Position numbers and translations under genes: made by a program
The notes under the pieces: model-generated
Databases searched by the model: none
The model's input: the letters and a program-made list of their open reading frames with translations, nothing else
Told to the model about the DNA's origin: nothing
In this document: in pieces, positions 42,486-51,219 of the stretch
Layout: each line of letters opens with the position of its first letter
Position numbering within the stretch: position 1 is the stretch's first letter
NCBI GenBank assembly: GCA_033791605.1
Contig: JASJGJ010000110.1
Span: 1 to 53,090 of the forward strand
Source: Porticoccus sp033791605
GTDB lineage: Bacteria; Pseudomonadota; Gammaproteobacteria; Pseudomonadales; Porticoccaceae
DNA: 53,090 bases
Direction: 5' to 3'

Positions 42486-43079
42486 CTAGCAAAGCTGATC
42501 TTTAATTTGTTGCTGTAAAAAGGGTATTACTTCACTTTCAAACCAGGGATTATTTTTCAACCATCGTTGATTGCGTGGTGATGGATGGACCAGAGGCAAG
42601 TAGCCCTCTGGCAAATAATCTCGCCAATATTTCACCCGCTCTGTGAGCGTTTTATAATTGTCGTTCAGATAGTATGACTGTGCATACTGCCCTATCAACA
42701 ATGTGAGCGCCACCTTTGGCAATTGCTCTAGAACCTGTCGATGCCATTGTGGTGCACATTCAGACCTGGGAGGTAAATCACCCGACTTGCCTCGCCCGGG
42801 ATAACAAAATCCCATGGGGACAATGGCAATATCAGCGGCATTGTAGAATTGGTCCTTATTCAACCCCATCCAGGATCGCAATCGATCACCGCTGGGGTCA
42901 TTCCAGGGGATGCCACTGGCATGTACACGAGTACCGGGAGCCTGACCTATAATCAACACTTTAGCTGAACGTTTTGCACTGATCACTGGGTTAGGACCTA
43001 AGGGTAAATCTGTACAAAACTGACAATTTCTAATGTCATCAAGCAAGTCAACAAGGGGGATTTCAGATGGTGCCGTCAT
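42486..43079 (-). CDS. Uracil-DNA glycosylase superfamily protein
   Basis: A 197-residue protein of the UDG-like superfamily. The active-site region IIGQAPGTRVHASGIPWNDP (residues 43-62) and the late HPSPRN (about 165-170) match family motifs A and B. A cysteine pair (CQFC, near 19-22) recalls the 4Fe-4S type, but the other two cysteines are not clearly placed. AAGG lies 7 nt before ATG 43079. The gene downstream on the same strand is hd-gyp, 61 nt away; the upstream one is a small membrane protein, 15 nt away. Base-excision repair or a related nucleic-acid role is the family expectation. Confidence 0.8.
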   Translation of the reverse strand: MTAPSEIPLVDLLDDIRNCQFCTDLPLGPNPVISAKRSAKVLIIGQAPGTRVHASGIPWNDPSGDRLRSWMGLNKDQFYNAADIAIVPMGFCYPGRGKSGDLPPRSECAPQWHRQVLEQLPKVALTLLIGQYAQSYYLNDNYKTLTERVKYWRDYLPEGYLPLVHPSPRNQRWLKNNPWFESEVIPFLQQQIKDQLC

Positions 43080-43094
43080 GAAACCACCTTACCA

Positions 43095-43424
43095 TTATTC
43101 CGGTTCCTCCATGACCCAATAGTTATGAAGTAAAAACCCACCCAGTCCTCCTAAGACCAGCCACAATGACCAACCCCGCTCTGGAAGTGTTAATAACACC
43201 CAAGCCACTCCAATCATGACCAACAAAGAAACTTTGGGTAACCGAACTTTGGCATTCATTGAATTGCCCGTATCGTAGGGCCAAAGAACATGGCATAAAG
43301 GAGCCAATGCCACCAGAAGCACCCCCAACCAGACGAGATGAAATCCAGTGATGATGTTATACAAGGCTGCAACAAGAGCAATCAACAACCAACTATAGAA
43401 AAACACAGAAAATATTTTTTTCAT
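43095..43424 (-). CDS. Small four-helix membrane protein, unknown
   Basis: A 109-residue membrane protein with about four hydrophobic helices (about 5-24, 29-47, 66-82, 86-103). No family is recognised. AGAGATA precedes ATG 43424. It lies 15 nt before the UDG-like gene and is probably co-transcribed with it. Function unknown. Confidence 0.7.
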   Translation of the reverse strand: MKKIFSVFFYSWLLIALVAALYNIITGFHLVWLGVLLVALAPLCHVLWPYDTGNSMNAKVRLPKVSLLVMIGVAWVLLTLPERGWSLWLVLGGLGGFLLHNYWVMEEPE

Positions 43425-43690
43425 TGATAGATTATCTCTTTCTTCGATAGCCTAAGTAAGTTGCACGCTAACTGCTTATGTTAATCGAGGCCATATCATA
43501 AAGAAATCAGAAAACCTTACGAACCATCACTTCGTCAAGGGTAGATCAATAGAGACAAAGGAAACTGCTACTTATCACCCACAACTGGTACAGTTAAGGG
43601 CAGCGTACAGTACAAGTTCAACTTCAAGCGATACGATAGGTTTTCATTTAACCTATAAATTCACTTAATGTCTCTTCAGTAGGTCATCTT

Positions 43691-45167
43691 GAGTAAACTC
43701 AAATTCAATAACAGCTTCGCGCAATTGGGCGATTCATTTTTTACACGCCTTCTACCCGCAGGATTACCCAATCCAACCCTCGTCAGCATTAACCCTGCTG
43801 CAATGAAGTTGCTCGGCATTACATCGCCTAAATCTTCGGCAACCTCCACACCCACATGGTTGTTACCATGGTGTAGCGGCAACAACCTTCTTGAAGGTAG
43901 TGACCCACTGGCCATGGTTTACAGTGGTCACCAATTTGGCGGCTATTCACCACAACTGGGGGATGGCAGAGGGTTATTACTTGGCGAAATAGAAGGCCCT
44001 CAGGGCAAATGGGATGTTCATCTTAAGGGCGCAGGAAAGACCCCCTATTCCCGTTTTGGTGATGGCCGAGCTGTTTTACGCTCAACTATTCGAGAGTACT
44101 TGTGCAGCGAAGCCATGCATGGGTTAGGTATAGCGTCCAGCCGAGCACTAAGTATTACTTGTGGCGAAGAACCTGTTTATCGTGAGACGACAGAACCTGC
44201 CGCCATGTTAGTTCGCCTGGCGCGAAGCCATGTACGATTTGGCTCCTTTGAATATTTCCATCACACGAAAAAACCAGAATGTGTCAAACAGCTGGCCGAT
44301 TATGTTATCAAGCAACACTTACCAGACTTATCAAAAAACGATGACAGATACCTCAAAATGTTCCGACATTCGGTACACAGTACCGCCAAACTCATTGCTC
44401 AGTGGCAGGCCGTAGGTTTTGCCCATGGGGTCATGAATACCGACAATATGTCGATTATTGGTGAAACCATGGACTACGGTCCTTTTGGTTTTTTAGATGC
44501 CTATGATCCAGAATTTATTTGCAATCATTCCGACACCGGCGGTCGCTACAGCTTTAAGCGTCAACCGATGATTGGTCTATGGAACTGCAATGCCTTAGCC
44601 AATGCACTGTCCAGCCTATTATCCGTAGAGCAACTAACAACGGTATTAGAAGAGTATGAACCCCTATTTTTCGCCACACTACTCGGGCTGCATCAGAAAA
44701 AATTAGGACTGTTCTCTCCACAACCCGCTGACCAAGCCCTGATTGATGAATTACTAAACGCCTTGGCTAAAAATCAGGTGGACTACACCATTTTCTTCAG
44801 AAATCTTTGCTATTTCGATGAAGATAAAAATAACCCCGCCCTTAGAGATCTCTTTCTCAATCGCGACGAATTTGATCATTGGGCTGAAAAATATCGGCAC
44901 CGATTGATACTCGACGATCAACATAACACCCTTAAAACTAAGGTTGATCGCCAAGCGCTCATGCTAAGAACCAACCCCAAATATGTATTCCGTAATTACA
45001 TGGCAGAAATTGCCATTCGCAAAGCTGAGGACGAAAAAGATTACAGTGAAATAGCCCGTATGCTCAACTTATTGCAATCACCCTTTGATGAGCATCCAGA
45101 ATGTGCAGAATATGCCAAACACCCGCCTGCATGGAGCCAAAAACTTAGCATCAGTTGTTCTTCTTAG
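43691..45167 (+). CDS. selO: Protein AMPylase SelO (YdiU/UPF0061 family)
   Basis: A pseudokinase-fold enzyme that adds AMP to Ser/Thr/Tyr of proteins, linked to redox stress. The reading frame starts at a TTG at about 43689-43691 (MSKLKFNNSF); AGG lies about 6 nt upstream. The 492-residue protein has YSGHQFGGYSPQLGDGRGLL, HLKGAGKTPYSRFGDGRAVL (the glycine-rich nucleotide region), and the catalytic HGVMNTDNMSIIG with FGFLDAYDPEF (Mg-binding Asp). The C terminus ends SCSS; the Cys matches the selenocysteine position of animal SelO, as in E. coli. It is a single gene with a hairpin downstream. Confidence 0.93.
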
Positions 45168-45256
45168 AACAAGCTATCAATAGCAACAAACATCCGGTGT
45201 TTAGACTCTCATTTCTATAACTTAAAAAAATTAAAGGCCTAAGCTTTGCAATATTC

Positions 45257-45281
45257 TTGGGGGTTCAAGCAAGAACCCCAA
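45257..45281. repeat. Inverted repeat downstream of selO
   Basis: Arms TTGGGG(G)TTC and GAACCCCAA with a one-base bulge and a 6-nt loop, no T-tract. A possible selO mRNA end structure. Confidence 0.45.
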
Positions 45282-45290
45282 ATCGATTGT

Positions 45291-45307
45291 TGCTACATTT
45301 TTTGACA
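45291..45307 (-). promoter_or_regulatory. Second, weaker activator-site copy before the PEP-CTERM gene
   Basis: Read on the minus strand as TGTCAAAAAATGTAGCA. It matches the 646-662 site at 13 of 17 positions and keeps the TGT..CA ends. It is centred 45 bp upstream of the stronger copy, close to four helical turns, as tandem sites for NtrC-type activators often are. Confidence 0.45.
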
Positions 45308-45335
45308 AGGTGTTATCAACGCTTGGCTATATGGG

Positions 45336-45352
45336 TGTCGAATTATTTTACA
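45336..45352 (+). promoter_or_regulatory. Putative enhancer (upstream activator) site for the sigma-54 promoter
   Basis: TGTCGAATTATTTTACA differs at only two central bases from the site at 646-662 upstream of the other secreted-protein gene. The near edge is 73 nt from the -24 element, 12 nt more than at the other gene, about one helical turn. Confidence 0.6.
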
Positions 45353-45425
45353 GCCATAACGCCAAAACAGGTTCATGCGCTATCACTAAAGACTTATCCT
45401 ATTGATTTCATTCAGTAATAACAAA

Positions 45426-45442
45426 ATGGAATAAAAATTGCT
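45426..45442 (+). promoter_or_regulatory. Sigma-54 (RpoN) -24/-12 promoter
   Basis: ATGGAATA-AAAA-TTGCT has GG and GC exactly 10 nt apart and a perfect TTGCT -12 element; the -24 is a weaker match than at 568-584. Transcription would start near 45453, leaving a leader of about 32 nt. Confidence 0.65.
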
Positions 45443-45484
45443 TGTTAATACTTAAAATAACCACTTAACAAGATAGGATGCTTG

Positions 45485-46276
45485 ATGAAAAAGATAATAA
45501 ATACAGACACCATACGCGCCATTACCTTCAGTGCAATTGCAGGGTTAGGCATTTTAACCGTCGCAGCACCAGCGAACGCTGGCTTTATTGCCTATGAAAT
45601 TCGCAATACGCCAACCATTATTAACAACCCCTCTAGCATTGAATTCATCATTGATGGTGGCGGTGATAAAGCGGCACTTGGCTCTAATGATATTAATGGC
45701 TCTACCCTAGGTGAGATTACCAACCTACATATTGATCGTCTCGATGACCGTACACGGTTTACCTCTGGATCTGGCCCTTACGTCTCACCTTATTTAAATT
45801 TCTGGATAACAGATGGTTTAGGGAATTACGCAGTGGCCGCAAATGAACCTTCTAATGGTGCATTTCAACCTCTCTATAACAACGGCTACGATTTAACGTT
45901 TGCTGACTTGAGCGACAAGGTGGCAAAAATCTATGAAAATAGTGATGTATCTTGGCTGCCTAATGGCGGCGTTGGTTTGACCTTTGCAGACTTGGCTAAC
46001 TTTGAAATAGCCGCTCCGACAATAGCTGAGCTGGGAGCCGGCTGGCTTGGACTGGGTTCAGGAGCACCGAGAGAACTTGGTACTAATGTCGCTTACGGCG
46101 TGAACTGGGTTTTTGGTGATACCTTATCCAACTATGTGTCTGGAGACAGTGGATACATCGTTGCTAACGCGAGTGTTGCAGCTGCAACTGCCGCAATCCC
46201 TGAACCAGCGACATTAGTGTTGCTGGGTCTAGGCTTGGCAGGACTAGCAGTTAGCCGTCGTAAGACACAAAGCTAA
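45485..46276 (+). CDS. PEP-CTERM sorting-domain exported protein
   Basis: A 263-residue protein from ATG 45485 (AGGA about 8 nt upstream; a TTG just before it adds nothing). The signal peptide is about 1-32 (cut after ANA). The mature part is Asn/Gly/Asp-rich and beta-like. The C terminus is a textbook PEP-CTERM anchor: PEPATLVLLGLGLAGLAVSR followed by RKTQS, which exosortase cleaves before surface release or attachment. No exosortase gene is in the window. The gene is a single unit between a sigma-54 promoter and a strong terminator. Biological role unknown; such proteins are usually tied to exopolysaccharide or biofilm matrix. Confidence 0.9.
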   Translation: MKKIINTDTIRAITFSAIAGLGILTVAAPANAGFIAYEIRNTPTIINNPSSIEFIIDGGGDKAALGSNDINGSTLGEITNLHIDRLDDRTRFTSGSGPYVSPYLNFWITDGLGNYAVAANEPSNGAFQPLYNNGYDLTFADLSDKVAKIYENSDVSWLPNGGVGLTFADLANFEIAAPTIAELGAGWLGLGSGAPRELGTNVAYGVNWVFGDTLSNYVSGDSGYIVANASVAAATAAIPEPATLVLLGLGLAGLAVSRRKTQS

Positions 46277-46301
46277 ATAGATCTACGCGATAAGCAATAA
46301 T

Positions 46302-46329
46302 AAAAAGCCCGATTTATATCGGGCTTTTT
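46302..46329 (+). terminator. Strong, near-symmetrical rho-independent terminator
   Basis: A perfect 12-bp stem (AAAAAGCCCGAT / ATCGGGCTTTTT) with a 4-nt loop, 26 nt after the PEP-CTERM stop. The A- and T-runs on both sides could make it work in both directions. Confidence 0.88.
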
Positions 46330-46438
46330 ATTAACTGGGTTTTCTACGGGCGTAGCAATATGAGTCCGTGTACAGCTATTTGTTATGTAAAAACCTGCTC
46401 ATTGAATTCAATTTTGTACTCGTTTAGTGAAACCCGAG

Positions 46439-46456
46439 CCTACAAAATATTGTAGG
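46439..46456. repeat. Perfect inverted repeat downstream of the transporter gene
   Basis: Arms CCTACAA and TTGTAGG with a 4-nt spacer, 110 nt past the stop of the minus-strand transporter. There is no T-tract. It may be a protein-binding dyad or an RNA hairpin; no use is known. Confidence 0.4.
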
Positions 46457-46565
46457 ATATAGTATTACTTTTTATTGCTGACAGAACTCTCATCTTTGAT
46501 TCTTCAGAGAGTTGATATCCAAAACATACTGACTCAATTGCTTCTTTTGGTACATGATATTAAGA

Positions 46566-47903
46566 CTACCCTTGCCCTAAGTTCTCAATGTAAAGGTAGT
46601 CGTAACCTAGCCAAATAAAGATAGAGCACAGAAACAAGGTAATGAGCATTGCCGGAGTGCCTTTTCTAAACCACAGAGCAGGAGTGATAGCGAGCTCAGG
46701 GTTACCCGTTTGTTTGGCCAAACGTTCTGAAATGGTGACGATATAAACATTCGCGGTTGAACCAATATGTGAACCATTACCTCCCATCCCCACACCCATT
46801 GCCAAGGCCCACCACATAACACTGACATTAACGCCCTGAAGTTGCAAACCAGCCAGTACCGGAATCATTGCGGCAGTAAAGGGTATGTTGTCTATCAATG
46901 CAGAAAGAATGGCAGCAACCCACAATAACAGCAAAGCAGCTCCCAACGGATGTTCTAGAATCAATGGTTTAAACTGTTCGCCAATAAGCTCCAATAACCC
47001 GCTTTGTTCCACGCCGCCAATCAAAATAAATAACGAAATAAAAAACATGAGCAACGGGGTTTCCAAGTGGCTGGTCACACTATCCAAATCTACCTTTCTT
47101 GAGAGGAAAACCAAAATGGTCAATGCTGTAGCGGCCACCATCCAAGGCTCCCAACCCAACTTTTGATGGAAGACAAACAATACAACCATCAAACCCATCA
47201 CTACCAAGGATTTTTGCCACAGACGTTTATTTTTGTAGCGTGCCACTGACTCAAATTTAAGTGTGTGGTGATTAGATAATTCTTTTGGAAACAAATATTT
47301 CATCGCAAACAATATGGCTAACCAAGCAAGAAATACAGGCGGCCCCATATGAATAAAAAAAGTATTGAAATCAATCCCTGCGGCAGAGCCAATCATCAAA
47401 TTGGGTGGATCTCCAACAAGTGTTGCCACTCCGCCCGTATCCGATAACAATGCGGCAGCTAACAAATAAGGTATCGGCGAAATTTTCATAGCCTGGCAAA
47501 TAAGGATGATCAACGGTCCAAAAATAATGACCGTGGTCACGTTATCCAATAATAGAGAAATAACGGTGACTGCCGTGCCCATAAAGACAAGCAGCCGGGT
47601 GGGCGACCCACCACTTTTCTTGGCCAAGTATTCAGCCATGTGCTCAAAGCCACCCGTACTAATCATAATTGACACGACTATCATCATGATCGCCAGTAGA
47701 AAAACCACATTCCAGTCGATGGCATGTAACGCTTGCTCAGGAGAATAAAAACCGTAAATCTGCCCAGCAATAATAACTGCCCCAGCACCAGCCATGGCAA
47801 ATTTAGCACGGTTATAACCGTGCAGGTGTTCAGTAAAAATGCCAAGGAAAGTCAGGATCAAGATAGCGCCTGAAACTATCATGGGGGTTGTTAATTCAAT
47901 CAT
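46566..47903 (-). CDS. ArsB/NhaD-type ion transporter (SLC13-like)
   Basis: A polytopic inner-membrane protein of about 445 residues from ATG 47903 (GAGA 9 nt upstream); an upstream in-frame start at 47966 adds 21 residues without domain support. About 11-12 helices. The paired re-entrant segments typical of the IT superfamily appear as DNVTTVIIFGPLIILI and LVGDPPNLMIGSAAG in the first half, and ALIDNIPFTAAMIPVLAGL with GVGMGGNGSHIGSTANVY in the second. The family moves Na+/H+, arsenite or anions; the ion here cannot be told. The CBS-pair gene lies upstream (78 nt), probably in the same transcript. Confidence 0.87.
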   Translation of the reverse strand: MIELTTPMIVSGAILILTFLGIFTEHLHGYNRAKFAMAGAGAVIIAGQIYGFYSPEQALHAIDWNVVFLLAIMMIVVSIMISTGGFEHMAEYLAKKSGGSPTRLLVFMGTAVTVISLLLDNVTTVIIFGPLIILICQAMKISPIPYLLAAALLSDTGGVATLVGDPPNLMIGSAAGIDFNTFFIHMGPPVFLAWLAILFAMKYLFPKELSNHHTLKFESVARYKNKRLWQKSLVVMGLMVVLFVFHQKLGWEPWMVAATALTILVFLSRKVDLDSVTSHLETPLLMFFISLFILIGGVEQSGLLELIGEQFKPLILEHPLGAALLLLWVAAILSALIDNIPFTAAMIPVLAGLQLQGVNVSVMWWALAMGVGMGGNGSHIGSTANVYIVTISERLAKQTGNPELAITPALWFRKGTPAMLITLFLCSIFIWLGYDYLYIENLGQG

Positions 47904-47981
47904 TGAAATATCTCTAAATTTAAATGTGTGGAAAGGGGTTGAGATGACATCAGGCAGAACCTCCACCTGATGCCAACATTC

Positions 47982-48620
47982 TCAGTGTTTTAACACCTTG
48001 AAAACCTCAGCAAAGGTCAAAGGTTTGATAACGGATATGGGCGCGTGCAATCTACGAGCAATATCACTGATAGAAATCAGCCCACGGATATGATGTTTTT
48101 CATCGTCGACGACAAGACAGTGCTGCTCTCCATGCTGCTTTAGGACCTCAACAACATCAGCAATACTGGCATTTTCTATTGCCTTTAACTGCAATATCTT
48201 GACCTCAGCGCGAGCCAGCATTAACTCGCCAACTAAAATATCAGCTCTACCATTACCCTTCGATATAAGAGGAATAAGATGCTGGTCACTCAACTGAGAA
48301 AGATTGATTGTTCCAACTAATTCTCTACTACTGTCTACCACCAGAGCCAACTGAACATGAAACTTACGCATGAGAGACTCAGCCTCTACCGCAGGCATCG
48401 AGCTTTCAATCACAGAAGGTGGGTATTTTTTAAAATCAGTAAAAATAGTTAATGCCGGAGAATCTATATCAATATCATTAAATTCTTCAGGGCAGACTAA
48501 ATGGTCAATAGCATCTGTGGCCATCAATTTCAAAGTATTCACGGTTTTCACCTCACACTGAATATTTGAACAACCCTCACAAACACTAGACGACAGAGGG
48601 TCAATCAAATCAATAAACAT
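47982..48620 (-). CDS. CBS-domain pair protein upstream of the ion transporter
   Basis: A soluble protein of 212 residues from ATG 48620 (a TTG two codons earlier is possible). The N terminus has a cysteine cluster (CEGCSNIQC) that could bind metal. CBS 1 is at about 70-130 (VQLALVVDSSRELVGTINLS) and CBS 2 at about 140-205 (HCLVVDDEKHHIRGLISISD). It is followed 78 nt later by the transporter, so a nucleotide- or ion-sensing regulator of that transporter is a reasonable inference. Confidence 0.75.
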   Translation of the reverse strand: MFIDLIDPLSSSVCEGCSNIQCEVKTVNTLKLMATDAIDHLVCPEEFNDIDIDSPALTIFTDFKKYPPSVIESSMPAVEAESLMRKFHVQLALVVDSSRELVGTINLSQLSDQHLIPLISKGNGRADILVGELMLARAEVKILQLKAIENASIADVVEVLKQHGEQHCLVVDDEKHHIRGLISISDIARRLHAPISVIKPLTFAEVFKVLKH

Positions 48621-48667
48621 ATCCAACGATTAACGCAGGAAGGGAATTTACAGAAGTTAGTGTCCGT

Positions 48668-48946
48668 TTAAGCTGGCGGTGCCCGAATGGAGTAAAAAAG
48701 AGGAAAGCCATTGGTTTTATCACCAGCGGCAGAAGTGGGGAGAGAAAAAGAGTTGGGGCCAGCTAAAGCAAGCTCACCCGAGAATAGCAGATCAAATACG
48801 TCATAATCTTCAACAACATCAAACGTTTCAAGCTGACAGAGCTCAGTATCTACAACATCGCTTAAAAATGGATCAGATAGATGTGTGGCACTTGCCAATG
48901 AAATGACAGCGACAAACAGGCAAAGTATCAGTGAACGATTCAACAA
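48668..48946 (-). CDS. Small exported protein ending in an RAPP-type tail
   Basis: A small exported protein with a signal peptide of about 20 residues (SLILCLFVAVISLASA) and a short acidic mature part. It ends YSIRAPPA, which resembles the tail of some small secreted proteins (a DUF2946-like group) in my memory. The start is a pair of TTG codons (48946 or 48943). Total 92 residues. Function unknown; metal or copper handling has been suggested for similar proteins, but nothing here shows it. Confidence 0.55.
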   Translation of the reverse strand: MLNRSLILCLFVAVISLASATHLSDPFLSDVVDTELCQLETFDVVEDYDVFDLLFSGELALAGPNSFSLPTSAAGDKTNGFPLFYSIRAPPA

Positions 48947-49113
48947 CAGTATCTCAAAATAAAAGCCATGCGTTTAAGCAAAATCGATGGTAAATCAGTA
49001 AAAAGAAGACCTAGCACCAACACTGTGAATTGTAGACCTGATGAGCCTTAAAGCAACAAGATAACGTTGTTCGTTCTCAATTTTTTACTACAAACGTTTT
49101 TACTACAAGCGTT

Positions 49114-49776
49114 TCAGTTTTTTCTTGCCAAGGTGAGACCATCCGCAATCGGAACCATGCTGATAGTCACCCTAATGTCGGACAACAACTGCTGATTAAA
49201 TGCCCGAATAGCACAGGTATCCACATCTTGATTATCTGAATCTATAACCGCACCATTCCAAAGCACATTATCCACGGCGATCAAGCCACCTGGCCGTAAC
49301 AGTTCAAAACATAGCTCAAAATATCTGGCATAGTTCTCTTTATCTGCATCGATAAAAGCAAAATCGAAGGTTGAGCTTTTTCCTTCTTCAATCAATTTAC
49401 TCAAGGTTTCTGTGGCGGGAGCCAAACGCAAATCAATTTTCTCCGAGATTCCAGCTTGCATCCAATAACGTCGTGCAACGGAGGTATATTCGTCACTGAT
49501 ATCACAGGCAATAATCTGTCCGTTATCTGGCAGGGCCATTGCAACAGCTAAAGCACTGTAACCCGTGTAAACACCAACTTCGATGGCATTTTTGGCGCCC
49601 ATCAGTTGTACTAACAACGCCATAAACTGCCCTTGCTCAGGAGATATCTGCATGTTTGCCGAGGGTAGACTAGCTGTTTCTTCTCGAAGCGCCGTTAAGA
49701 TGTCCGGCTCACGAAGAGATACATCAAGTAAATATTGATGGAGCTGTTCCGTCAGGTTAAGTGTTTTATTCGACAT
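49114..49776 (-). CDS. Class I SAM-dependent O-methyltransferase
   Basis: A 220-residue cytoplasmic methyltransferase of the COMT-like family. The SAM-binding loop is VGVYTGYSALAVAMALP (about 63-79), and the metal/substrate side contains FIDADKENYARYFEL (about 138-152) and the VDNVLWNGAV segment (about 165-174). Family members methylate catechol-like hydroxyls using Mg2+. AGGAGG lies 12 nt before the ATG. It lies 42 nt after the AI-2E-family gene on the same strand. Substrate unknown. Confidence 0.9.
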   Translation of the reverse strand: MSNKTLNLTEQLHQYLLDVSLREPDILTALREETASLPSANMQISPEQGQFMALLVQLMGAKNAIEVGVYTGYSALAVAMALPDNGQIIACDISDEYTSVARRYWMQAGISEKIDLRLAPATETLSKLIEEGKSSTFDFAFIDADKENYARYFELCFELLRPGGLIAVDNVLWNGAVIDSDNQDVDTCAIRAFNQQLLSDIRVTISMVPIADGLTLARKN

Positions 49777-49818
49777 ATCGGTACTTACCCTCCTCTAGCG
49801 TCACACACTTAATCACAC

Positions 49819-50850
49819 CTACTGCCCGCGTTCTCCAGCACCCAACATGACACCAATCCAACGGGTATCTTCATCATTTTCCAGAGCAATTTTAACCATA
49901 ATGGTCAATGGTATTGAAAGTAACATACCCACAGGGCCTAAAATCCACCCCCAGAAAACCAATGATAAAAACACTACCAGCGGTGACAAATTTAACCCCT
50001 TTCCCATCACGCGAGGCTCCAAAAAATTGCCAACGACCACATTCACAACCAAATAGCCCAGCCCCACAAACACGGCGGGTAAAGGACCTAATTGAATGAG
50101 CGCTAACAAAATCGCAGGTACAGCGGCGATAATAGAACCAACCGTTGGAATAAAATTAAGTAGAAACGCTATCAACCCCCACATCACAGGGTAATCCACA
50201 CCGAGTATCCACAACCAAATAATGACCAATACGCCTGTCAACAGGCTTAGAAGAGACTTAATCCCTAGGTAGCTATGCACGCTATCAGCAAAGCGAGTTA
50301 AACCATCATTGGGCGTTCCGGCATGGTTTCTAGCTGATTGTAATTTTTCACTAAAACCCACTTCTTCAGCCAAAATAAAAATGACCGTTAACAAAATCAT
50401 AAACGCATTGGTCATGACATTACCAAAAGATGCCAGAGTATTACCCGCCAGCTGCATGACAGCACTGGGATTAAAGCTCTGCTTCATTTGTTCCATATCA
50501 AAGGTCATGCCTCGATGGCTCAACCAATCTAACAAACCGCCACTCATCTCCTGCAGGCGTACCTGATATTCTGGAAGATTTTGTCCAAAATCATTAATGG
50601 AAGAACCCACTAAAATACCAATCAGCCAGCCCACCAGAATCACCAAACTAATGATCAGGCAAATAGCCAGTCCATTCGGAACCTTCTGTTTTTTAAGCCA
50701 AGACAATAGTGGAGAAAATATGAGTGCGATAAAGACTGATAACAAAAAAGGAACTAGTAGCGTTTCCGCTGTTTTAATTCCTGCAGCCACCACTACAAAT
50801 GCTGCGGCAACGAGGAGCCCTCTTGCCATGGGTGAATATTCCCTACTCAT
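49819..50850 (-). CDS. AI-2E/PerM-family transporter
   Basis: A 343-residue inner-membrane protein with about 7-8 helices. The N-terminal pair is at about 8-24 and 28-50, a long non-membrane region covers about 75-150, and the C-terminal helices include GLIAFLLNFIPTVGSIIAAV and LSPLVVFLSLVFWGWILGPVG, both typical of the family. Members export autoinducer-2 or act as Na+/H+ antiporters. The ATG overlaps the stop of the upstream gene by 4 nt (ATGA), and AGGGG precedes it. Confidence 0.88.
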   Translation of the reverse strand: MSREYSPMARGLLVAAAFVVVAAGIKTAETLLVPFLLSVFIALIFSPLLSWLKKQKVPNGLAICLIISLVILVGWLIGILVGSSINDFGQNLPEYQVRLQEMSGGLLDWLSHRGMTFDMEQMKQSFNPSAVMQLAGNTLASFGNVMTNAFMILLTVIFILAEEVGFSEKLQSARNHAGTPNDGLTRFADSVHSYLGIKSLLSLLTGVLVIIWLWILGVDYPVMWGLIAFLLNFIPTVGSIIAAVPAILLALIQLGPLPAVFVGLGYLVVNVVVGNFLEPRVMGKGLNLSPLVVFLSLVFWGWILGPVGMLLSIPLTIMVKIALENDEDTRWIGVMLGAGERGQ

Positions 50851-51179
50851 ACATCTGCCCCTGTTAATTCAGTTAGTATTTTCTTCACGTCCTCTATTCC
50901 CTTGTCCGTCAGCAAATAACCCACGCCACCAATGTACTCAAGCTCACTAATGCCCTGACAACACAACCGAATGCTCTCAAGCTGTTCATTATGTCTGATA
51001 GGTACCCCCAGAAACACTTCCCAGTCATTTTCGGTAGCCTTCCCCTCCACCACCAACGTCAGTAACACAATAATATTTTTTGTTTCCAGCCGATAAACTG
51101 GCGTTCCAATTCGAACAAAACAAATCACTACAACTAACACAATCAGAAACGTAAAAAAAAGTGTTAATAAGAAGTTCAT
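50847..51179 (-). CDS. Small membrane-anchored protein with a winged-helix-like tail
   Basis: A 110-residue protein: one N-terminal helix (about 3-23), then a soluble part of about 85 residues. The end (VGYLLTDKGIEDVKKILTEL) resembles the wing and last helix of a small winged-helix domain, only by eye. It is co-translated with the AI-2E gene (ATGA overlap). Function unknown. Confidence 0.6.
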   Translation of the reverse strand: MNFLLTLFFTFLIVLVVVICFVRIGTPVYRLETKNIIVLLTLVVEGKATENDWEVFLGVPIRHNEQLESIRLCCQGISELEYIGGVGYLLTDKGIEDVKKILTELTGADV

Positions 51180-51219
51180 GATGCCACCACGGACTCAACA
51201 AATACCCAGCTATTCACCA

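Larger units (their letters stand above)
45168..45484. other. Intergenic stretch with the PEP-CTERM promoter region
   Basis: No gene is seen. The stretch holds the hairpin after selO, two putative activator sites and the sigma-54 promoter, listed separately. Confidence 0.6.

Noticed and set aside
43676..43915. Minus-strand frame over the start of selO
   Set aside because: It is antisense to a conserved part of SelO and has no family.
48943..49113. Search for a sigma-54 promoter before the small exported gene
   Set aside because: No -24/-12 pair with 10-nt spacing found.
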